The notes beneath the pieces are model-generated. The model made no database searches. It had not been told where the DNA came from and saw only the letters and a list, made by a program, of their open reading frames with translations. From Planctomycetota bacterium (GTDB lineage Bacteria > Planctomycetota > Brocadiia > JAJRTI01): a stretch of 7,675 nt of DNA. The stretch covers positions 1 through 7,675 of the forward strand of contig JAJRTI010000125.1 in assembly GCA_024278415.1 (NCBI GenBank). Direction: 5' to 3'. Of this stretch, positions 1-6,706 are shown piece after piece. Both the position numbers and the translations under genes were made by a program. Numbering within the stretch: position 1 is the first letter of the stretch; each line of letters begins with the position of its first letter.

Positions 1-670
1 AGGCCAGCACGTGGTCGAGCCGCCACCCCAGCCCCCGCTCGACTGCCTTGGGCATGCGGTAGTCGAAGAAGGAGAACTGCTTGGCCTCGTCGCAGTGTTT
101 GCGGAACACGTCGATGAATCCCCACTCCTCCTTCACCTTGGTCAGTGCGGCCTGCTCGTGGGGGTGGAAGCACACGCTGCCCGCCAGCCGTTACGGATCG
201 TACACGTCGCGGTCCTCCATGGCCACGTTCAAGTCGCCCACCCACAGCAGCAGGTCCGTGGGTTTGTAGTCGCGGGCGATGAGCTTGCCCACTCGGTCGT
301 ACCAATCGAGTTTGTAGCGCCATCGGTCGGTATCGACCTCGTGGCCCTGCGGCACGTACGTGTTCAGGATGTGTATCTTGCCGAGCTTCCCGCGGATGAG
401 TCGCGCCTCGTCCGGCTCACCTCCGTCGTCCAGGCCAAACTGTGCATCGGCCAATTCTCCCTTGCTGACGATAGCCACGCCGTTGTAGGACTTCTCTCCC
501 TTGAACGCGACCTGATACCCGGCCTCGGCGAACGCGCTGGCCGGGAAGTCCTTGTCTTGAACCTTCGTCTCTTGGAGGCACAGCGCATCAGGCTGGTGTT
601 TGCCAAGCCAATCGATGACGATGCCCAGCCTGGCGCGGACGGAATTCACGTTGAAGGTGGCGATCTTCAT
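1..670 (-). pseudogene. xthA: Exonuclease III (AP endonuclease family), interrupted by an in-frame TAA and cut by the left edge
   Basis: Exonuclease III family enzymes cut DNA at abasic sites and remove 3' blocking groups in base excision repair. The reading starts at the ATG at 670, preceded by GAGGA five bases upstream, and begins MKIATFNVNSVRARL. Visible family motifs are Asn7, the metal-binding Glu34 in LQETK, Tyr105 in NTYVPQG, and Asp146/Asn148 in GDLNVA. Codon 160 (193-191) is TAA where the family usually has a Glu or similar residue in a DVYDP-x-RLAG context. The same frame then continues for 63 clearly homologous codons ([10 protein letters not shown] ... [11 protein letters not shown]) to the window edge, with no frameshift. 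The catalytic Asp-His near the C-terminus lies outside the window. A product ending at residue 159 would lack that essential half and should be inactive. The cause could be a true recent nonsense mutation, a base-call error, or (least likely) readthrough. Confidence 0.88.
191..193 (-). other. Premature TAA inside the exonuclease III frame
   Basis: On the minus strand the codons read GAT CCG TAA CGG CTG GCG, i.e. DP-stop-RLA. Homology is continuous on both sides, so one substitution (for example GAA to TAA) explains the break. The complete genes in the window end in TGA (kinase, hydrolase, zeta-like kinase) or TAG (small partner), and their long frames contain no TAA. Nothing here supports a reassigned TAA codon. 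Confidence 0.9.
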
Positions 671-885
671 GGGGTTCCTCGTGGATCGTGCTGATGCCAA
701 TCCGGCTGGCGTGCGTGGGGTTCGGCCACTTTACCGAGCGCGAGTGTGCTGTTAGGATAATAGGTCATTCTGCCCGCCAGCGGAAGTGGCAAGCACGGAA
801 GGCTGGGTTGCCAGCCGCGCCCTGCCCGGGATCAAACGATATTGGGGGCCTTCGCCGGCGCCGCACCCTCCGGGACAGATCGCGT

Positions 886-3438
886 ATGCCTGGCCTAATG
901 CCAATCTTCGGAGTTGCTGTCTGCGTCGCCGCACTCGCGGCTATGGCGGTTGTGTTGTTCATGCTTGCGAGGACGCGGCGCGCGTTGCGCGCGAGCCAGG
1001 AGCAAGCCCGCGGCTTGGCCGAGCGCCTGAGGCAGACAAACGAAGCCGCGCAGGAACTTACGCGCGCGACCTCTCCCGACGCTCTCTGCAAGTTGGCCGT
1101 CCAACTCGGCCACGAACGGCTCGGGTTCGACCACCTGAGCATTTGGTTCCTCGACGACGCGGGCAAATCCGTGGCGGGTTCGTTTGGCATTGACGAGAAC
1201 GGGGCTGTCCGAGACGAACGGGGGCAATGCATCGATTTGGCGGCTGGCTCGCCCATGGGCCAAATGATCGCCGAGAAGGCGCCCTGGCGGCACTGGCGCG
1301 GCACGCCCTTGTTGAGCGGTCGTGGCGAGCAGGCGGTTGAGGGCGATCAGGCGATTGCCACCATGTGGGACGGCGAACGCATTGCCGGCTTTGTGTCCAC
1401 GGACAACCTTCTGGGCGGCCGGATCATCGATGACCACGAGTGCGAACTGCTCGCGCTCTACGCGGCCACCGTGAGCCACGTGTGGGGGTTGCTGTGCGAC
1501 AGGGAGCGGCTGCGGGAGGGCGAGGTGCGCTATCGGGCACTGCTGGACACCTTGCCCGCGGCCGTCTTTGCGTTCCGCGACGGCCGTTGCGTCTTCGCCA
1601 ACCCGGCCGCGGCCCGCCTCCTCGGCTACGGTGCGCCCGAGCGCCTCATTGGCACACGCCCCACTGACCCAATCGCGCCTCGCATGCGGCCGGCTGTCCA
1701 GAAGCGATTGGCCAACGTCGCAGACGGCGTGAGCAACCCGCCCATCGAACTGGAGATGGTGCGGCAGGATGGTCAGCCGCTGTGGGTGGAGGCCACGTCG
1801 GTGCCCATTGTCCTCGATGGCGAGCCGGCCGCCCTGATCATCAGCCAAGACATCACCAAGCGCCGGCAAGCACAGCAGCAAGTGATTCGCGCGCGCGACC
1901 GCGCCCGCAGATACCTGGAACTCGCGCGCGTGATGTTCGTGGCCATTGGCGCAGACCACCGCGTGACCATGGTGAACAGAAGGGGCTGCGAGGTGCTGGG
2001 ATATGAGGAGAGCCAAATCGTCGGCCAGAACTGGTTCGAAATGTTCCTGCCAGAGACGCTGCGGGAGGGCGTGGTGGCCGTCTTCGACCAACTCATGGCC
2101 GGCGAGGTCGAGCTGGTTGAATACCACGAGAACTCCGTGCTGACCCGATCGGGCGAGGAGCGCCTCATCGCCTGGCACAACACGATCCTGCGAGACGACG
2201 CCGGCAATATTGTGGGCACCTTGAGCGCGGGCGACGACATGACCGACCGCAAGCGTGAGGAGCGGCTGCGCCGGCGGTTCGAGGAGCAGTTGCAGCACAC
2301 GCAGAAGCTCGAAAGCCTGGGCGTGCTCGCGGGGGGCATCGCGCACGATTTCAACAACCTGCTCATGGGGGTGCTCGGCAACGCCGACCTCGCGCTCATG
2401 GAACTCTCGCCCGTGTCGCCTGTGCGCGGATACCTCCAAGAGATCGAGAAGGCCGGCCGGCGAGCGGCGGACCTGTGCAGGCAGATGCTGGCCTACTCCG
2501 GCAAGGGCCGCTTTGTGGTGCAGCCGGTCAGCCTGTCGGATGTCGTCCAAGAGATGGCCCACATGCTCGAAGTGTCCATCTCCAAGAAGGTGGCCTTGCG
2601 CTATGATTTCGCCAAGGCCCTCCCGGCCGTTGAGGCTGACGTGGCGCAGCTTCGGCAGATCATCATGAACCTCGTCATCAACGCCTCGGAAGCCATCGGT
2701 GATGAGACCGGTGTCGTCTCGGTTCACACGGGCTCGATGCAGTGTGATCGAGCGTACCTGCTGAGCGGCCACTTCGGGGAGGATCTGCCGGAAGGCACGT
2801 ACGTCTTCCTGGAAGTGGCGGACACCGGCTGCGGCATGGACGAGGAGACGCAGCAGCGGCTCTTCGATCCGTTCTTCTCCACCAAGTTCACCGGCCGCGG
2901 CTTGGGCCTTTCGGCCGTGCTTGGCATCGTGCGAGGCCACAGGGGAGCCATCAAGGTCTACACTGAAGTCGGCAAGGGCTCGACCTTCAAGGTGCTGCTG
3001 CCGGCGAGCCAAGGGCGCGCAGGAGCCGTGCCGACACTCATGGGGCCAACGGAGGCCCCAAGCCAACTGGAGGGCACCGTCCTGTTGGCCGACGACGAGG
3101 GGGCGGTGCGCTCAGTGGGCAAGCGAATGCTCGAAACAGCCGGCCTCACCGTGTTGCTGGCCACGGACGGCCGCGAGGCCCTCGACACATTCCGCGAACG
3201 CAGCAACGAGATCGGCTGCGTCGTGCTCGACCTCACCATGCCCCGCATGGACGGAGAGGAGTGCTTCCGAGAGATGCGCAGGATCAAGCCAGACGTGCGC
3301 GTCGTCCTGTCCAGCGGCTACAATGAGCAAGACGTGGTACAGCGGTTCGCCGGCAAAGGGCTCGCCGGGTTCATCCAGAAGCCGTACCATCTCGCCGACC
3401 TCATCGAGGCGGTCAAGACGGCGCTCGACGCGTCGTGA
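886..3438 (+). CDS. Membrane-anchored hybrid sensor histidine kinase (TM-GAF-PAS-PAS-HisKA-HATPase-REC)
   Basis: This protein senses a signal, autophosphorylates on His and passes the phosphate to its own receiver Asp. With the start at 886 it has 850 residues. A single N-terminal membrane segment lies at about 4-27, followed by a short arginine-rich linker and coiled coil. A GAF-like domain spans about 56-205, PAS 1 about 214-326 and PAS 2 about 342-456. HisKA carries GGIAHDFNNLL with the phospho-acceptor His487. The HATPase region (about 584-706) has the N box NLVINASEA, G1 DTGCGM, F box FDPFFSTK and G2 GRGLGLS. The receiver (about 730-848) has acidic Asp736/737, phospho-acceptor Asp782 in LDLTMPRMDG, Ser809 and Lys832. 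All catalytic residues are present. The frame is open back to 688, but those extra 66 residues resemble nothing and would hide the membrane segment, so I prefer 886; its ribosome site is weak. A GATAAT at 756-761 is a possible but poorly supported -10. No separate output regulator is encoded in the window, so the ligand and target are unknown. Confidence 0.93.
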   Translation: MPGLMPIFGVAVCVAALAAMAVVLFMLARTRRALRASQEQARGLAERLRQTNEAAQELTRATSPDALCKLAVQLGHERLGFDHLSIWFLDDAGKSVAGSFGIDENGAVRDERGQCIDLAAGSPMGQMIAEKAPWRHWRGTPLLSGRGEQAVEGDQAIATMWDGERIAGFVSTDNLLGGRIIDDHECELLALYAATVSHVWGLLCDRERLREGEVRYRALLDTLPAAVFAFRDGRCVFANPAAARLLGYGAPERLIGTRPTDPIAPRMRPAVQKRLANVADGVSNPPIELEMVRQDGQPLWVEATSVPIVLDGEPAALIISQDITKRRQAQQQVIRARDRARRYLELARVMFVAIGADHRVTMVNRRGCEVLGYEESQIVGQNWFEMFLPETLREGVVAVFDQLMAGEVELVEYHENSVLTRSGEERLIAWHNTILRDDAGNIVGTLSAGDDMTDRKREERLRRRFEEQLQHTQKLESLGVLAGGIAHDFNNLLMGVLGNADLALMELSPVSPVRGYLQEIEKAGRRAADLCRQMLAYSGKGRFVVQPVSLSDVVQEMAHMLEVSISKKVALRYDFAKALPAVEADVAQLRQIIMNLVINASEAIGDETGVVSVHTGSMQCDRAYLLSGHFGEDLPEGTYVFLEVADTGCGMDEETQQRLFDPFFSTKFTGRGLGLSAVLGIVRGHRGAIKVYTEVGKGSTFKVLLPASQGRAGAVPTLMGPTEAPSQLEGTVLLADDEGAVRSVGKRMLETAGLTVLLATDGREALDTFRERSNEIGCVVLDLTMPRMDGEECFREMRRIKPDVRVVLSSGYNEQDVVQRFAGKGLAGFIQKPYHLADLIEAVKTALDAS

Positions 3439-3502
3439 ACTTCGCCCTCGACTCTCAGGCTCGGGCCGCGGGCGCGGGGCATGTTCATAGTCTCAACAGC
3501 TT

Positions 3503-3506
3503 GGAG
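3503..3506 (+). promoter_or_regulatory. Ribosome binding site that fixes the hydrolase start
   Basis: GGAG is followed by six bases and then ATG at 3513. The alternative GTG at 3435, which overlaps the kinase stop codon, has no such site, and the 26 residues it would add look like translated spacer. Confidence 0.6.
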
Positions 3507-3512
3507 CAGAGA

Positions 3513-5945
3513 ATGGCTAAGACCCAATTCGATTACGAACCGGCTCAGATCGTTCCGCAAGAGTTGTGGGATCCCAAAGCGATCATCAACGATCCGCTCA
3601 ACGTGCGCGTGCGCGAGGAGGAGACGGTCGAGCGCGACGGCCGGCGAGTCGTGCGCCGCGAGGTTTACTATACCTCACACGTCTTCCGCGGCCAGCCGGT
3701 GCGCATCGCCGCGCACGTCGCGATCCCCGAATCGGACGAGCCGCTGCCGGCGATGATCCACGCGGCCGGGAGCATCGACAGCGCAGAGAGCTTCGCGCTC
3801 GCGCACAACGTCGTCGATATCGCCATCGACCGGCCCGGCGTAGGCGACAGCAACGGCCCACCCGACAGCTACAACGAAGCCTGGCTCGATCTCACGCACG
3901 ACCCACGAGACGGCTGGATGTGGCAGTTCATCACGAGCGCCATGCGCGCGATCACGTACGCGCAGACGCTGCCTGAAGTGAACCCCGACCGCATCGGCAT
4001 TACGGGCGGCTCGCGCGGCGGCACCATGTCGTTCATCGCCAACGGCGTGGACCCGCGCATTACGCTCGCCATCCCCACCGCGACCGCGGGCGACATCTTG
4101 CTCGCGTTCAAGCACGACGGTTGGGCGAACAACCTGTACCAGGACGAGGACGGCAACCCCGGCATTCCCGACACGTTCCGCGTGTTCGCGCTCTACGGCG
4201 ACCCCATCCACTACGCCAAGACGCAGCACGGAGCGGTCATGCTCATCTTGGGCGCGCAGGACGAGTTCTTCCCGATCTACACCGTCAAGACCACCTGCGA
4301 CGCGATCACGCACCCGGGCTTCCGGCTCTGCCTCATCCCCGACTGGGACCACGGCCTTTTTGGCCAAGATATCCCGGAATGCGATACGTATAACAACCGC
4401 GAGGAGGCGAACAAACGCACGAACGCGGCAATCAAGTACGCGATCCAGTGCCACCTCCACGACGCCCGGCCCATGCCGCACGCGCCCGACCTGTCGTGGC
4501 TGCCCGAGGGGAATACGATGCGCTTCTCCGCGACCGTGGACCCGTCGTGGCCGGTCAAGCGCGTGTCGCTGTGCCACTCGACCGACGCCGCGTACTTCTT
4601 CAAGCGAGAGCCCATGCCCAAGGTGCTCGACTGCTTCAAGGAGAAGTTCCAGTGCACGCTGGACATGACCGACGTGGACGACAACCAGATGGCGTTCTTC
4701 GTGGAAGTGGAATACGAGGACGGCCCGTTCCTCATGTCGCGTCCCGACTTCGGCCTGCGGTTCAAACAGCGCGTGCGCCAGGGCCGGCCGCCCGGACCGG
4801 AGCCGGAGTTTGTCCTGGAAGACGTGGAATACGACAGCTCCATCGACGACCTGCGCGGGCTCAAGGCCAAGGTCGCGTACAACAAGCTGCGCAAGAACGC
4901 GCCCGTTGTCGTGCTGCTTGCCGGCGGCGCGCCGGGCTCAACCAAGCCGCTGCACGCCGACGTGGAGCGGTGGGCGCGCAAGGGCGTGTTCGCGGTCCTG
5001 CCCACGCTGCGCGGCCGCGACGGCTCGCCCGGAGACGCGGACATCATGGGCCGGGAGGTGTACGACATCATCGACGCGGTCGAGCACGTGAAGGCCGCGT
5101 ATGGCGAGTACGTGAACCCCGACCTCGTCAGCCTGGTCAGCTACAGCGCCGGCGCGGCCGTGGGGCTCATCGCGGCGGAGCGCTTCCCCGACACCTTCCG
5201 CACCGCGGTCGCGTTCTTCCCCATCACCGACCGCGCGACGCAGCCGTATTGGGAGCTGTACGACCGCGAGCCGACGAACGAGAACGAGGAGAAAGCCCTG
5301 CGCATCGCGAAGATGGTCGAGAAGATCATCGGCGGCACGCCGGCGACCGCACCCGACGCGTACGCCGCGCGGCGCACGCTCTCCGCGGCCGCCAACGCGC
5401 GAGAGACGCGCATCCACATCTACCACGACGTGGAGGACTGGCTCGTGCCGGTCGAGCAGAGCGAGCAGTTCGTCGAAGCGGCCAAGGCCGCGGGGCTCAC
5501 CAACGTGAAGTTCTACAAGAGCTACCCCGACGACGGCCGGCGCTGGCAACACGGGCATCCGAACAAGATCGCGGACCTCGTCGCCGGGGAGCACAAGTTC
5601 CAGGGCCAAGTCACGGGCGGCAATCCGCCCAAGCCGACGCTTCCGCGAGAAGGCGAACTGGTCGTGCTCGGCTACCTGCGCACGGACGAATTCGAAATCT
5701 GGCTCGGCGACGGGCTCGACGCGGCCGCGACGCTGAGCTACTCGCTCGGCGAAGACGCAGCCCGATTCGTGGCCGCTCCGCACTCCGGCAATGCTGACGC
5801 GCCGGTGCGGATTCTGCTCGACGCGGACGCGTTCGCCGGCTGGCGCGCGGCCGCGTCCGGCCAATCCCTCTCGCCCGCGAGCGAACGGGGGATGTTGGTC
5901 TTCGAAATGCGCCAGGGGGAGGGGGTGGCGCTGACGAAGGATTGA
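3513..5945 (+). CDS. Tandem double alpha/beta-hydrolase (esterase/dienelactone hydrolase-like)
   Basis: Predicted cytoplasmic hydrolase of 810 residues with no signal peptide or membrane segment. The ATG at 3513 is chosen because GGAG sits six bases upstream; the frame is open back to a GTG at 3435 without a ribosome site. Domain 1 (about 70-300) has the nucleophile elbow GITGGSRGG (Ser167), an acid Asp250 in GAQDEFF and His280 in DWDHGLFG, resembling acetyl-xylan esterase, dienelactone hydrolase or PhoPQ-related hydrolases. A beta-rich linker (about 330-415) follows. Domain 2 (about 460-690) has the elbow SYSAG (Ser545; the usual first Gly is Ser), a likely acid Asp642 in DWLVP and His680 or His682 in QHGHP, more like S9/dienelactone-type enzymes. 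Residues about 714-810 form a tail I do not recognise. The gene begins 74 bases after the kinase with no clear terminator between, so co-transcription is possible. The substrate is unknown; an ester of plant polysaccharide or a small acyl ester would fit domain 1. Confidence 0.87.
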   Translation: MAKTQFDYEPAQIVPQELWDPKAIINDPLNVRVREEETVERDGRRVVRREVYYTSHVFRGQPVRIAAHVAIPESDEPLPAMIHAAGSIDSAESFALAHNVVDIAIDRPGVGDSNGPPDSYNEAWLDLTHDPRDGWMWQFITSAMRAITYAQTLPEVNPDRIGITGGSRGGTMSFIANGVDPRITLAIPTATAGDILLAFKHDGWANNLYQDEDGNPGIPDTFRVFALYGDPIHYAKTQHGAVMLILGAQDEFFPIYTVKTTCDAITHPGFRLCLIPDWDHGLFGQDIPECDTYNNREEANKRTNAAIKYAIQCHLHDARPMPHAPDLSWLPEGNTMRFSATVDPSWPVKRVSLCHSTDAAYFFKREPMPKVLDCFKEKFQCTLDMTDVDDNQMAFFVEVEYEDGPFLMSRPDFGLRFKQRVRQGRPPGPEPEFVLEDVEYDSSIDDLRGLKAKVAYNKLRKNAPVVVLLAGGAPGSTKPLHADVERWARKGVFAVLPTLRGRDGSPGDADIMGREVYDIIDAVEHVKAAYGEYVNPDLVSLVSYSAGAAVGLIAAERFPDTFRTAVAFFPITDRATQPYWELYDREPTNENEEKALRIAKMVEKIIGGTPATAPDAYAARRTLSAAANARETRIHIYHDVEDWLVPVEQSEQFVEAAKAAGLTNVKFYKSYPDDGRRWQHGHPNKIADLVAGEHKFQGQVTGGNPPKPTLPREGELVVLGYLRTDEFEIWLGDGLDAAATLSYSLGEDAARFVAAPHSGNADAPVRILLDADAFAGWRAAASGQSLSPASERGMLVFEMRQGEGVALTKD

Positions 5946-5965
5946 AACCGCGGCTGCGGCCTCGT

Positions 5966-6011
5966 GGAGTGCGGCGGCAGAGCCCCGCATCTGCGTTTGG
6001 CTCTGCACTCC
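5966..6011. repeat. Bulged hairpin, 13-bp stem, just after the hydrolase gene
   Basis: The left arm GGAGTGC (5966-5972) and CAGAGCC (5978-5984) pairs with GGCTCTGCACTCC (5999-6011). The bases GGCGG (5973-5977) bulge out and the loop is 14 bases. A second, overlapping pairing exists between CTGCGT (5991-5996) and ACGCAG (6014-6019). It lies 20 bases after the hydrolase stop but has no T-run, so it is a weak candidate for a Rho-independent terminator. It looks more like a dispersed palindromic element. Confidence 0.6.
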
Positions 6012-6229
6012 AGACGCAGTGTAGCAGAACCCCAGCGTGCATCCGCCCGAAGGTTCGCCATCTTGTACGCTTTTGGCGCCCGGCCGAGCCCCCTGCCGCG
6101 CAGTGACGCAGGCAGGAGTGAGTCAGCCCAAAAAGGGGGAGGGCGGACCCCATACTGTTCCGCACGGTATCTGCCACCTCGCGGCCGCCACGACTTCCGT
6201 GAGGCCACTAAGTCAATGGACGGGTTATC

Positions 6230-6310
6230 GGTTGTGGGTTTTCGGTGTTCGACGGGAAGATGACGCGGCTTGGTTGGCGAACGAGGACCGACAACCCACC
6301 ACCGACAACC
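6230..6310. repeat. Imperfect inverted repeat of GGTTGTCGGT type with direct repeats
   Basis: The arm GGTTGTGGGTTTTCGGT (6230-6246) matches the reverse complement of 6287-6303 at 15 of 17 positions, with a 40-base interval. The right side also holds two identical ACCGACAACC decamers, at 6287-6296 and 6301-6310, separated by four bases. From general familiarity, similar TTGTCGGT-rich stretches occur as intergenic repeats in environmental genomes. I infer a dispersed non-coding repeat, function unknown. Confidence 0.55.
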
Positions 6311-6394
6311 AGCCGCGATGAGAGAATTCCGCTCCAATCGCCATCATCTGCCAACGGCATATCGCGTACCGAGCACTATTGGGGCGGACCAGAA

Positions 6395-6430
6395 CAATGA
6401 TGCAACACTTGGGCAGGTGTTGCATCATTG
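6395..6430. repeat. Perfect 14-bp inverted repeat (hairpin) with 8-base loop
   Basis: CAATGATGCAACAC (6395-6408) is exactly complementary to GTGTTGCATCATTG (6417-6430); the loop is TTGGGCAG, of which the outer bases could pair further. It is more AT-rich than its surroundings and is not followed by a T-run on either strand, so it does not look like a standard terminator. It could be an operator, a structured RNA element or a remnant of a mobile-element end. Confidence 0.8.
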
Positions 6431-6453
6431 CCAGGCTTCCAGAGGCCGCCATA

Positions 6454-6463
6454 CACGTACGTG
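6454..6463. repeat. 10-bp perfect palindrome CACGTACGTG
   Basis: CACGTACGTG lies between the perfect hairpin and the tandem array, about 250 bases ahead of the zeta-like kinase gene. Short palindromes of this length can be regulator sites but also occur by chance in GC-rich DNA. Confidence 0.3.
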
Positions 6464-6522
6464 ACATCGGGAGGGGGTCCCGGTGTCATGCCCCTGCGCT
6501 TGCAGCATCCTTGCCGCCACCG

Positions 6523-6637
6523 AAAGCGCCGTCAAGCCGGCGCACTCCAAAGCGCCGTCAAGCCGGCGCACTCCAAAGCGCCGTCAAGCCGGCGCACTCC
6601 AAAGCGCCGTCAAGCCGGCGCACTCCAAAGCGCCGTC
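6523..6637. repeat. Tandem array, 4.4 identical copies of a 26-bp palindromic unit
   Basis: Full copies lie at 6523-6548, 6549-6574, 6575-6600 and 6601-6626, with a partial fifth at 6627-6637. Each unit starts AAAGCGCCGTC and ends GGCGCACTCC, and the copies are identical. Each contains a 6-bp stem GCGCCG/CGGCGC around the loop TCAAGC. The period is not a multiple of three, so the array is not coding. A degenerate further piece may follow at about 6647-6657. There are no spacers, so this is not a CRISPR array. The array ends about 70 bases before the zeta-like kinase gene. Confidence 0.95.
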
Positions 6638-6694
6638 GGCCTACTGAAGCGCCAGTCGGAGTTTCAAAACGTGGCGAGAGGTCCCCTGTGAGGG

Positions 6695-6700
6695 TATAAT
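6695..6700 (+). promoter_or_regulatory. -10 promoter element for the zeta-like kinase gene, probable leaderless start
   Basis: A perfect TATAAT ends 7 bases before the ATG at 6707, so transcription would be expected to begin at or next to the start codon. The best -35 at 17-base spacing is TGGCGA (6672-6677), only 3 of 6 to consensus. GAGGG at 6690-6694 is 12 bases from the ATG, which is long for a ribosome site and overlaps the promoter region. Confidence 0.5.
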
Positions 6701-6706
6701 GCTCCT

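Larger units (their letters stand above)
5946..6706. other. 760-base non-coding, repeat-rich intergenic region
   Basis: Open frames of up to 106 codons occur here on both strands. None starts with a credible ribosome site, resembles a known family or keeps a protein-like composition; several simply translate the repeats. The region contains, in order, a bulged hairpin, a GGTTGTCGGT-type inverted repeat, a perfect hairpin, a short palindrome and a 26-bp tandem array, each listed separately. The stretch 6025-6225 holds nothing I can name. I see no tRNA, rRNA, attachment-site pair or intact insertion sequence. Confidence 0.75.

Noticed and set aside
11..694. 227-codon open frame on the plus strand
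   Set aside because: It is the antisense shadow of the exonuclease III frame, which has clear motifs on the minus strand on both sides of the stop.
751..761. Promoter for the kinase gene (GATAAT at 756-761)
   Set aside because: The -10-like hexamer is 5 of 6 to consensus, but no acceptable -35 lies 16-18 bases upstream, so it is mentioned only in the kinase entry.
688..885. N-terminal extension of the kinase to a GTG at 688
   Set aside because: The added 66 residues have no family resemblance and would bury the membrane helix. The region is better read as the divergent intergenic spacer.
895..3066. 723-codon open frame on the minus strand
   Set aside because: It lies wholly opposite the kinase gene, whose domains and catalytic motifs are unmistakable. 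Long antisense frames are common in GC-rich genes because of codon bias.
4448..5797. 449-codon and 356-codon frames overlapping the hydrolase (the second is minus-strand, 4938-6008)
   Set aside because: They are arginine-rich, low-complexity translations typical of shadow frames inside a GC-rich gene with intact motifs.
5966..6011. Intrinsic terminator after the hydrolase gene
   Set aside because: The stem is bulged and no T-run follows on the plus strand, so I list it as a repeat rather than a terminator.
5964..6263. 99-codon plus-strand frame and overlapping minus-strand frames (5611-6337)
   Set aside because: They span hairpins and repeats, lack ribosome sites and have no recognisable domain.
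6523..6637. Possible CRISPR array
   Set aside because: The copies are directly adjacent with no unique spacers, and no cas genes are present. It is a plain tandem repeat.
6379..6699. Two overlapping small frames (106 and 87 codons)
   Set aside because: They translate the perfect hairpin and the 26-bp array in different frames. The period is not a multiple of three, so a conserved peptide repeat is not being kept.
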